A DNA stretch of 34,263 bases from a virus: IMG/VR virus record IMGVR_UViG_3300028571_000062, positions 1 to 34,263 of that record. One strand, written 5' to 3'. Positions 1 through 7,094 of the stretch are shown here, piece by piece; position 1 is the stretch's first letter, and the number at the start of each line of letters is the position of its first letter. The notes under the pieces were generated by a model. The model ran no database searches, was not told where the DNA came from, and saw only the letters and a program-made list of their open reading frames with translations. A program made the position numbers and the translations under genes.

Positions 1-127
1 GATTGTATCACTAGATTAAATCTGTAGCACCATCGAGCAGTGCGACTTCTTCGCCGGAACGCTTGAATGTCTTGAGGGCATTGTAGAGCGTAGGTCGGCA
101 ATCGTCCGAAACTGAAGCGAGAGGAAT
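1..127. repeat. Terminal direct repeat, copy 1 (identical to 34137-34263)
   Basis: The first 127 bases match the last 127 of the window without a mismatch. The repeat cuts through the 97-aa gene at 11-304, which is intact only in this copy. A length of 127 equals a common largest k-mer of short-read assemblers, so I infer an assembly overlap that marks a closed circle rather than a biological terminal redundancy. Confidence 0.95.
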
Positions 128-304
128 CGTGAAGCTCTGCGTAAGCATAGGCTGCTTGTCCTGTTCGCGGATTTCCTGGCTGACATAGAGGGCAACAGTG
201 ACCTTCGCCTTCTTCGTCCATCCATCGATCACATACGATAAGATTTTCCAGTAATTCCCTGTCGCTCCGTCAGATTCACGGGTGTAAGTTTTGATTAAAG
301 CCAT
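11..304 (-). CDS. Hypothetical protein, head-region gene (97 aa)
   Basis: I do not recognise this protein. It is a compact 97-residue sequence with alternating beta-type stretches around 'KVTVALYVSQ' and 'QSFTIPLASV', no signal peptide and no membrane segment. It follows the fibre gene and, across the circle junction, is followed 17 nt later by the 109-aa gene at 33800-34129. Its ATG lies at the foot of the large hairpin 308-354 with no Shine-Dalgarno sequence, so it may have its own start signal or depend on readthrough. Its position between fibre and head-connector genes suggests a virion or head-assembly protein. That is inference from position only. Confidence 0.7.
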   Translation of the reverse strand: MALIKTYTRESDGATGNYWKILSYVIDGWTKKAKVTVALYVSQEIREQDKQPMLTQSFTIPLASVSDDCRPTLYNALKTFKRSGEEVALLDGATDLI

Positions 305-307
305 AAA

Positions 308-354
308 ATAAATAAAAGCTACCTGGTAACAAAACCAGTATAGCTTTTATTTAT
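308..354. terminator. Long bidirectional hairpin terminator
   Basis: Bases 308-321 and 341-354 form a perfect 14-bp stem (core AAAAGCTA/TAGCTTTT). A second 5-bp stem CTGGT/ACCAG (323-327, 334-338) sits inside it. The outer stem is A/T rich and ends in T-rich sequence on both strands, as expected of a rho-independent terminator read either way. On the minus strand it ends the fibre transcript and touches the start codon of the 97-aa gene. Confidence 0.75.
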
Positions 355-363
355 GCTTCAAGT

Positions 364-3273
364 CTAGGTTTGAGCGAATATGTACCAAAGCCCTGTCACG
401 CTTGAGAATTTGAGTTGTCGTGCGGCGAATGCACCTGTCATGTTTATGGACGAAACACCTCCTTCGATACTGTTTCCGTTTCCGTTGATTATCACGTTAT
501 ACGTTCCCGTTCCGAGTACGTCCTTGATGCAAGCGATCTGTCCGTTCGTAGGGTATGGTGGCAAGAAGATCGTTATAGTCCCGGTGTCGGCTTTACAAAG
601 GACGTTTATCATGGCGTTCGTCATGGTAAGTCCCTCGTCCGGGTTCAAGCTTACAACACCTGACTCTGCGATACCTCCCGTAAAGATTGACTGTGCAGCG
701 GTTGCCTTAAAGGTTCCAGCAACATCGTCAATCTCGATTCGCGTTCCGTTATGTGCACCCAGGAAGTCTCCGAATTTGACTGTGCGTCCTTGGATTCCGA
801 ACGTACCTCCTCCGACTGTCGCGTATGTTCCGTCCAATGTATCAGGGTCGAATGTTCCCCAATATGCACGAGTGTCGACACCGGTCGTGTACATGGCATC
901 GATCCATTCCATACCGCTTGAAATAGGGTCGTCAAACGAGAATGTCTTTCCGTCCACATTGTTCGAAAGGAATGTGAAGTTTCCAAGAATTTGCTCGATT
1001 CCAGTTATAACAGCCGGGCCAACATGGAAGTCTTGAAGCGTTCGTCCTGAAACCAAATCCTGAAGTTGGAAAAGTGAGTAGTTATTCTGCCCGTCAACCG
1101 TGAATTCGTGGATATAAGCTCCGTCAAAGTCTCGGCTCGTGATGTTTACTCCGCCCTGTGGCGTAATCTGAATGTAGTTACCGCCAGCGGTTGCAGGGTC
1201 GCGAAGTCCAACGATGTACTGCTCTGTTGAGAGGTCGCTGTCTTGTGTCATCATTTGATACCAGCGTGATCCTAAAACTGAATCGGACGGCATGTATTGT
1301 AAGAACCCGTCGCCAGTTATTCCTCCAAGTGAAAGCTGTCCCAAGTCTCCCATGTATCGTGTAAGGTTGCGGTTTGCTGTGTCAGCCTTTGCAATGATGT
1401 CGGATGTCGTGGCATTCTTTCCGGCATCGTATACCGTAGACTTTACGTCCATGTCATTATCAGTTGTTCCAACAACAATGAATGCCCTCGTACCTGTCGC
1501 CTTATTGTATTTTATAAGCATCGGTGCTCCTGACTCCGAAGTAGTAAATTGCGAATTGATACCGACTCCTGCACCCTTGAACATATTGAGTGCGTCAACC
1601 TTTGCACCTGCGAACGAACCATACTGAAGTCCTTCTGAAGCCATTTCACTGACAAGCTTCATTGACCATTCCGGTGTCATTGTAATCGTGAACGAGAATT
1701 GATCCTGGTCTTTTGGAGGGTTTGCAACGTGTCCAGTATCGCTCGCAAAAGTGATATAGATTCCATCGTCAAGAAGCTGTGGAATTCCCGCTGTGATTGG
1801 GACATTCGTCGCCATGCTTACGTTATCTTTCAGCCAAAGGAACGTATTAGGGGAACCATTGCCGTCAATTTTGATTATGTAGCTCGTGGTCTGCGTACCA
1901 GTGAATCCTGACATCGTGTATGTCATGTCATTGATTCCCTTTCCTACATACCCAACGTTTCCATAAGAAGCCGATGGCGTTCCAACATTTGTCTGTACGC
2001 TGAAAATGTCATACTGTTCGTTATAAATATACTTATCGCTTTGTGCGAGCTGGTTTGATGAGTCAGCATACAGTGCTTGGTTTGCATTCGAGCTTGAAAT
2101 GTTGTCGCCGATTGCAAGACCAAGTCCGCCGCCACCTGAAGACCAAGTGAGGAAGTAGTTACCATCATCGAATCCGAGCGTAAGGAATTCGCCCGGCTCT
2201 CCGAGATAGCTCGGCAAGTAAAGCGTGTAGTTTGATTCAAGATCAAGCGGGCCACGCAAGTAAACAGATCCCGTATTATTCCGTGCCAGAAATTCAAACT
2301 CCTGTGCGGCAACAGTCCCCGTGATTTCTTCGAGCGGGTCGATAATGTACAAGTCTTGGATTGTGTGACCAGTGTTTGATGCGTACTGCACTGAAAGCCC
2401 GTCAAAGAGAGTCTTGAGCGTGCCGTCCATGACGTAGAAAACGTAATCCATCGTGATGTCCTGCTGGCATAGGAACATATCCCCTGCGATAACCTCCTGC
2501 GTGTCAGGCTGGAATACGCGAGTAGGCTCGCCGTCCTGCATGATGGACTCGCCGACCTGGAATGTACCGAATACATCGTAGAGCAAAAGAATTCCGGGGC
2601 CTTGGATACGAACCTTAGCGGTAGCACCGGAATCAAGACCAGTAACGTCAGCATCCTTGTTCAATGATTCATTGATAAGCGTACCTGTCATATAGGTATC
2701 GCCAGCAAGTCCGATTATGAAAACAAAGAGTGCTCGATTCGATGTGTAATCCCCGACAAAGCTTGCATCATTCAAGCCGGAGCCTTGGAAAGAAATATCC
2801 AAAGACGTAGTGAGCAAAGCCGCCTCGATCTTCTTCAGGTCGGGATCGTAGCGGAGCCAGTCGAGGCTAGTGAAGCCATCAGCGTCGACGACCGCAAGCT
2901 TCCCTGCAGTACCACGCGTAAGAGCAGTCTCGATGTCGTCCATCGTCTTCTTTGTAGGTGCAAGAATCATTTTGTAAACCTTTCCCGAAGTGTTGTGATC
3001 GTATGCTTGCGTGCCTTCCTGTGCTCGTTCGATAACAATGCCTTCTTCGTTTTCAAAATCAACGACACGAACGATCTCCTTTTCTGGATCATCCGATGGG
3101 TCTTTATAGTCTGTCCAATTCCACCATACAAGGTTGAATTCTCCGAGAATATCAATGTCGGGGAGCAGTGCTCGATTGCCGGCTGCAAGCGTCACTTGTG
3201 TCGTGACCGAGTTTACAAGGCTAGGAACAACCTTAGCGAAATTTGTTACCGGGTCGAGTACTGGTTTTGTCAT
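364..3273 (-). CDS. Large phage fibre protein (969 aa), head-proximal gene
   Basis: This is a fibre-type structural protein. Residues about 1-110 form a fibre N-terminal region I recognise from many phage fibres: 'LDPVTNFAKV' near residue 6, 'WWNWTDY' at 50-56, then 'RAQEGT' at 83-88 and 'GKVYKMI'. The long middle is rich in Gly, Ser, Thr and Asn with beta-type repeats. The last 80 residues resemble C-terminal beta domains of fibres. The start is an ATG exactly 6 nt after an extended -10 box (TGATATGAT), with no Shine-Dalgarno sequence. The gene lies between a glycosyltransferase and head genes, far from the tail genes at 24798-31684. It could therefore be a head fibre, although a tail fibre placed here cannot be excluded. 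Confidence 0.8.
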   Translation of the reverse strand: MTKPVLDPVTNFAKVVPSLVNSVTTQVTLAAGNRALLPDIDILGEFNLVWWNWTDYKDPSDDPEKEIVRVVDFENEEGIVIERAQEGTQAYDHNTSGKVYKMILAPTKKTMDDIETALTRGTAGKLAVVDADGFTSLDWLRYDPDLKKIEAALLTTSLDISFQGSGLNDASFVGDYTSNRALFVFIIGLAGDTYMTGTLINESLNKDADVTGLDSGATAKVRIQGPGILLLYDVFGTFQVGESIMQDGEPTRVFQPDTQEVIAGDMFLCQQDITMDYVFYVMDGTLKTLFDGLSVQYASNTGHTIQDLYIIDPLEEITGTVAAQEFEFLARNNTGSVYLRGPLDLESNYTLYLPSYLGEPGEFLTLGFDDGNYFLTWSSGGGGLGLAIGDNISSSNANQALYADSSNQLAQSDKYIYNEQYDIFSVQTNVGTPSASYGNVGYVGKGINDMTYTMSGFTGTQTTSYIIKIDGNGSPNTFLWLKDNVSMATNVPITAGIPQLLDDGIYITFASDTGHVANPPKDQDQFSFTITMTPEWSMKLVSEMASEGLQYGSFAGAKVDALNMFKGAGVGINSQFTTSESGAPMLIKYNKATGTRAFIVVGTTDNDMDVKSTVYDAGKNATTSDIIAKADTANRNLTRYMGDLGQLSLGGITGDGFLQYMPSDSVLGSRWYQMMTQDSDLSTEQYIVGLRDPATAGGNYIQITPQGGVNITSRDFDGAYIHEFTVDGQNNYSLFQLQDLVSGRTLQDFHVGPAVITGIEQILGNFTFLSNNVDGKTFSFDDPISSGMEWIDAMYTTGVDTRAYWGTFDPDTLDGTYATVGGGTFGIQGRTVKFGDFLGAHNGTRIEIDDVAGTFKATAAQSIFTGGIAESGVVSLNPDEGLTMTNAMINVLCKADTGTITIFLPPYPTNGQIACIKDVLGTGTYNVIINGNGNSIEGGVSSINMTGAFAARQLKFSSVTGLWYIFAQT

Positions 3274-3279
3274 AGAGTT

Positions 3280-3288
3280 ATCATATCA
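3280..3288 (-). promoter_or_regulatory. Extended -10 promoter, leaderless start of fibre gene
   Basis: The minus strand reads TGATATGAT, then AACTCT, then ATG. A TG dinucleotide one base before a TAnnnT hexamer is the extended -10 form of sigma-70 promoters. With 6 nt to the ATG, transcription should begin at or within a base of the start codon. Confidence 0.6.
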
Positions 3289-3307
3289 CGCTACTTTTCA
3301 GATGTCT

Positions 3308-4906
3308 TCACTTATGTGAAAACATCTTGAAGAAAGAGCCGTCGAACATGGTTCTGTCTTCTATAATGTCCACTATAGCACCCGAAGCTCGAAGCGAAAA
3401 TGGTAGGCTCACTTGGCATTGTGGAGTCTTCACTCCGTACTTCTTTATTTCCGCCATCCAGTGCTTATTAAAGGCGATTACTTTCTTGTCGCGATTGTCC
3501 CGTAAGAGGAATCCCGACTGATACAGCCCTGTATGTTCCGGGTATCCTGCTTTCTTGTAGTCACGAACCTGCTCCTCTAGCTTTTCTTCCCGGTATTTTG
3601 GAATCGGCATCGAATGAGCGGCCTCGACATACACGCAATCACGCACATTGCCCGAAGTGCAGACATGCTTATACACAAGTATTTTCCCGTTCTCGAAATA
3701 ATCCCAAATCTGTCCCAAAAAGTCCGGGTTCGTGATTGTAAAGTTGCCATCAAGCCAGACTGTATAGTCATATTCTGAAAGGTATTCGTGCGAAAGGCAT
3801 TTGACCTTCTTGTACGCCATAGCCGGAGTCTCCCCTTGCCCCCTTAGAACGTAACGGACATCCCAAAAGTCGGACTTCAGGGACGCATTATCAGTGAATA
3901 GGACATAGTCAACGCCTGGAATGCGTACATGCTCCCGAACCTCCTCATAGTCGCCGTATACAGCCGTATAGACAGCCACGCGACCATTCAGATACGCGGG
4001 CAAGAGCTTCTTCGTACCTTCAAGTGCGGCTTTGACCAGGCTCTTGTTATCAAGCCCAGCAAAATCGGTCACACGGGCAGGATTGCGGAGTGCTTTCGCG
4101 TATCCCTCGATGCTGGAAGCCCATGAAATTGGATAGTCGGCATGAGCTGGGCCTTCACTGACGACATCACACCCGAATGACAGGGCTTCGTTCACGCGGA
4201 ATGTCTCAAGCGGATACTTGCCACGCACAGATTCATAAAAATGAATGTTCAAGACTGTCTTTGCACGGGCGAGCATGTCCCACATATCCTTGCCGAAATA
4301 TCCGTTTGCGACAGTGATATTGAATTCGTTTCCAAGCTCCGCCAGGATATGCTGACGCTTTGAGTTCATGGAGCCATAAAAAAGAATATCAATATCCTTC
4401 TCCACGACTGGCTGGCGTTTGATTCCAGGTGGCACGATAAAGACATTCTGATTGTACCCCTTGTAGCTTGTCGCGTTCATGCGGTCATATTCCCAGACGC
4501 ACAAAGCCCCCTTGATTGTCTCAAGGTAGCGGGGCGTAAACCATTTGGAGGAGAACACCTCGACCTGATACACGATGTAATTTGCGGGCAGAACCTTCAC
4601 GGTGTTCGCACAGTAAATTATGTATATCGAATCGTCGTAAATATCTATCGAGTCCACTATCTCGCATGGGTAGCCGAGCGTATTGATTGTCTCGTTCAAG
4701 AGCCGTGCATCAAAGTCAATATGCCTCTGCGTGAGTATCTTGTACTGCATACGCACTGTCTTCGGCTTTGGTTTCTGCATGGAAACAATGTCATTGCTAT
4801 CGAATGGGACTAAGTGATTTATCTTCTTGGAAGTCCACACTATATCCCCCCGGCCATACCGCTTGCCTTCGATATTACAGGGGATGGTTGCATAGTATTT
4901 CTTCAT
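3308..4906 (-). CDS. Two-domain glycosyltransferase (GT-B-like + DUF616-like), 532 aa
   Basis: Three parts can be seen. Residues 1-45 hold a small module ('KYYAT', 'GKRYGRGDIV') that recurs at the start of the glycosyltransferase at 11966-12910. Residues about 50-300 look like a GT-B fold: 'DIDILFYGSMNSKR' near 171, then 'HFYES', 'LETFRVNEALSFGCDVVSE' (223-251), the usual acceptor/nucleotide-sugar half. Residues about 309-530 resemble DUF616 glycosyltransferases: 'VYTAVYGDYEEV' at 312-323, 'VLFTDN', and 'WLDGNF' at 384-389 with a DxN/DxD-like site. The protein probably adds two sugars in sequence. It lies between the major capsid and fibre genes, so a virion protein is a likely acceptor, although cell-surface glycans are possible. 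The stop is TGA. Sugar and acceptor are unknown. Confidence 0.8.
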   Translation of the reverse strand: MKKYYATIPCNIEGKRYGRGDIVWTSKKINHLVPFDSNDIVSMQKPKPKTVRMQYKILTQRHIDFDARLLNETINTLGYPCEIVDSIDIYDDSIYIIYCANTVKVLPANYIVYQVEVFSSKWFTPRYLETIKGALCVWEYDRMNATSYKGYNQNVFIVPPGIKRQPVVEKDIDILFYGSMNSKRQHILAELGNEFNITVANGYFGKDMWDMLARAKTVLNIHFYESVRGKYPLETFRVNEALSFGCDVVSEGPAHADYPISWASSIEGYAKALRNPARVTDFAGLDNKSLVKAALEGTKKLLPAYLNGRVAVYTAVYGDYEEVREHVRIPGVDYVLFTDNASLKSDFWDVRYVLRGQGETPAMAYKKVKCLSHEYLSEYDYTVWLDGNFTITNPDFLGQIWDYFENGKILVYKHVCTSGNVRDCVYVEAAHSMPIPKYREEKLEEQVRDYKKAGYPEHTGLYQSGFLLRDNRDKKVIAFNKHWMAEIKKYGVKTPQCQVSLPFSLRASGAIVDIIEDRTMFDGSFFKMFSHK

Positions 4907-4923
4907 GTCGGGTTGCTATCCCC

Positions 4924-4939
4924 GACCCCGTAAAGGGTC
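4924..4939 (-). other. Small hairpin between capsid and glycosyltransferase genes
   Basis: GACCC (4924-4928) pairs with GGGTC (4935-4939) across a 6-nt loop. No T tract follows on either strand, so it is not a standard terminator. It may slow transcription or protect the 3' end of the abundant capsid message, lowering glycosyltransferase expression. Confidence 0.4.
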
Positions 4940-4960
4940 AGAGTAGGAATCAGACTAGGT

Positions 4961-6349
4961 CTATGTTCCTGATGCCGCTGTCTTGAGGACAGTGACGGCG
5001 GTAGGCAACGCAAGGACGTATGCCGTGCGGCGGACAACGCGGAGTGCCTTCATGTCCTGAGCGATCAGGTTGAGGGTTCCAGTTGCACCGACGTTAGGCA
5101 CAATACCAGCATCGAATACCTTGAGTGCGAGCGTTCCCTTATCGGAAATGATTGCTGCAGATCGGAGGTTTCCGAAGATAACGAAAGGAGTATCTACGTC
5201 TGTGTCGCTTACTGAAGGCATGGCTTCAACAATTTCAACAGGGTAGTTCCAAATCGTAGCTGGCTGTCCGGCTCCAGGGTTCTGATAGATGTAAGTTCCA
5301 TCAGTAGTCTTGAGCTTGCGGATTACCGAGAGGATCGAGCGGTGCATGTAGAATTTAGCTCCGTTCAATGCCCCTGCTGGCGTTCCATCGATCATGTTGA
5401 GCAGATCGTCAGCCTTGAGGTTCAAGAATGACGCTGACACAGCGACGACCGAGTTGACGGCTCCGTTGTTCAAGATACCAGTGAATCCACCGAATCCTAA
5501 AGTTCCGTCCCCGACAAAGAATGCCGCATCTTCTTTCTTGTTCAATTCCTCTGCAAAGAGGGTAGCAAGAAGTCCGATAGCGTCGATTCCCATGTCTTCT
5601 TCAAATTCGTCAGTCCAAGGCACGATGGCTGCGAGCTTCTTCAGCGTGAGCGTAGGAAGATCAAACGATGGCTCGGTAGAAGTTTTGGTTTCTCCTTCGC
5701 CAGTCCATGTAGCTGTGACCGATGAGTTCAAAGCTGGGATTTGGAATTCGTTACCTGGGCCACGCTTTGGAATGTATCGGAATTCGCGGCGTGCAACACC
5801 GTAACCCTGACCTGATTCCGCAATGCGGTAGACTTCAGCAATGAATTCTGCTGGTGGTACAAGGTATCCTGCGGTTCCGGGAGTTCCGGTATCGAGGTAT
5901 CCTGCAGCCTTCAATGACGCGTTATCGCCATTGAACAGCATCTTGAAGAAAGACTTTGTTTCTTCAAACTTACCAACAGCGGCCTTCTGTGATCGAGTAG
6001 CAGTCTTGCGACCCTTCTTGGCTCCTGCCATGAATTTAGCTACGATCTCGTCGGCTGCCTTTTCAACAGCGGCGGTTGCAGCTGCTTTGGCTTCCTTCTG
6101 AACAGACCCCATGATTAGGGCTTTGATACCCTCCTGATCGAGTCCTTCAGCTTCTTCTTCGTCCTCGTCGTCGTCAGTAGCTTCGTCTTCTTCTTCAGGA
6201 AGATCAGCTACAGCCTCGACATCGTCCGCGACCGTTTCAGCTTCGTCAGCTTCCAGGTCTTTAGCGAGAGCAACAACCTGTGCCTTTTCAGCTTCGGTTG
6301 CAAATCCCTTCGCAAGAAGAGTCTTCAACAGTTTCTTGAGTTTGCTCAT
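4961..6349 (-). CDS. Major capsid protein, HK97 fold, with acidic N-terminal scaffold
   Basis: The 462-residue protein begins with a lysine-rich then very acidic segment (about 30-75: runs such as 'LPEEEDEATDDDEDEEEAE'). This is the delta-like scaffold domain that HK97-type capsid proteins lose to the prohead protease. The mature part starts around residue 110-125 and contains family landmarks 'GTAGYLVPPAEF', 'ATWTGEGE', 'LTLKKLAAIVPWTDEF', 'EELNKKEDAAFFVGDG' and 'GFTGILN'. These are typical of the Phage_capsid family (E-loop, spine helix, P domain). It follows the protease gene by 6 nt (TAA-ATTTCT-ATG). No separate scaffold gene is seen, in line with the fused scaffold. Confidence 0.95.
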   Translation of the reverse strand: MSKLKKLLKTLLAKGFATEAEKAQVVALAKDLEADEAETVADDVEAVADLPEEEDEATDDDEDEEEAEGLDQEGIKALIMGSVQKEAKAAATAAVEKAADEIVAKFMAGAKKGRKTATRSQKAAVGKFEETKSFFKMLFNGDNASLKAAGYLDTGTPGTAGYLVPPAEFIAEVYRIAESGQGYGVARREFRYIPKRGPGNEFQIPALNSSVTATWTGEGETKTSTEPSFDLPTLTLKKLAAIVPWTDEFEEDMGIDAIGLLATLFAEELNKKEDAAFFVGDGTLGFGGFTGILNNGAVNSVVAVSASFLNLKADDLLNMIDGTPAGALNGAKFYMHRSILSVIRKLKTTDGTYIYQNPGAGQPATIWNYPVEIVEAMPSVSDTDVDTPFVIFGNLRSAAIISDKGTLALKVFDAGIVPNVGATGTLNLIAQDMKALRVVRRTAYVLALPTAVTVLKTAASGT

Positions 6350-6355
6350 AGAAAT

Positions 6356-7075
6356 TTATTGATTAGCTTTTAATCGCTGCTCACGTTGCAAGGCTCGAAT
6401 TGCCTTGTTTAATACAGTGAGAGCTTTCTTGTTTCGATCCCCAGTGCGGGAGACTTTTTTATTTACAGCACTGTCATTCGATCTTATTACCGCCTTGCCC
6501 TCCTCGTCGTCGGTTGCATCGCTTGAAAGCACAGCAGTCAAAGCCTGATGTGCCTGTTCAATGATTGACCGATTCTTAGCGGATAGGACACGCCCTGCTT
6601 TCTCAAGAGCAGAAACGTCGATGCCAGCCGCCTTTGCCTTCATAAGAGCTTCAGCATTGGCAGGGACATTCACAGTCGAGATTTCGTACAGCACGTTATC
6701 CTTGAGGACTGTCACACCGTCCTGTTCCTCCCATCCGTCGGACATGAAGCCCACAGAAAAGGCTCGCATGAATCCACCGGCGTAAAGTTCAAAGACTGTC
6801 TTCGCGAATTCGTATTGTTCAACAGCGAATTGCATGACTCCTTCAAGCTGACCTTCGGAATTCAAACCGAGTTCGATTGTGCGACCGATAGCTGGCTGGC
6901 TGTGGTCATGTCCCCAAAGCACGACAGGGTTCTGCATGTATTCTTCGAGCTTCCAAGATGTCTGGTCGACGATTTCGCCGTGACGGTCTACAGCAGCGGT
7001 CGAGTAAACTCCACGGATCGTGTAGTTGTCGCGGTTGACTTCCTTGACTGTCATTTGGAGGCTCTTAGTTTTCAT
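6356..7075 (-). CDS. Prohead maturation protease, HK97 family (239 aa)
   Basis: This serine protease cleaves the capsid scaffold during head maturation. 'YTIRGVYSTAAVDRHGEIVD' near the start, 'NPVVLWGHDHSQPAIGR' with the catalytic His (GHD), and 'GGFMRAFSVGF' with the catalytic Ser are classic for the HK97 prohead protease family. 'ISTVNVPANAEAL' further on is also typical. The C-terminal 70 residues are basic and not conserved in my reading. I chose the ATG at 7075 over an in-frame TTG at 7093, because TATAAT lies exactly 6 nt upstream of it and the family starts at this point. The gene sits between portal and capsid, its usual place. Confidence 0.93.
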   Translation of the reverse strand: MKTKSLQMTVKEVNRDNYTIRGVYSTAAVDRHGEIVDQTSWKLEEYMQNPVVLWGHDHSQPAIGRTIELGLNSEGQLEGVMQFAVEQYEFAKTVFELYAGGFMRAFSVGFMSDGWEEQDGVTVLKDNVLYEISTVNVPANAEALMKAKAAGIDVSALEKAGRVLSAKNRSIIEQAHQALTAVLSSDATDDEEGKAVIRSNDSAVNKKVSRTGDRNKKALTVLNKAIRALQREQRLKANQ

Positions 7076-7081
7076 AGGCAG

Positions 7082-7087
7082 ATTATA
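7082..7087 (-). promoter_or_regulatory. Consensus -10 box, leaderless start of protease-capsid unit
   Basis: TATAAT on the minus strand is followed by CTGCCT and ATG. It is a perfect -10 hexamer at the spacing seen at several other genes here. It lies just after the portal stop codon and would drive protease and capsid synthesis independently of the portal message. Confidence 0.6.
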
Positions 7088-7094
7088 TAACAAG

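Noticed and set aside
1-127. Biological direct terminal repeat of the virion DNA
   Set aside because: The length of exactly 127 matches a common assembler k-mer and the repeat cuts through a gene, so assembly overlap is the simpler reading; read-depth doubling would be needed to support a true repeat.
1944-2654. 236-aa minus-strand frame in another phase within the fibre gene
   Set aside because: The sequence is Ser/Arg-rich and low in character; the fibre frame explains the region.
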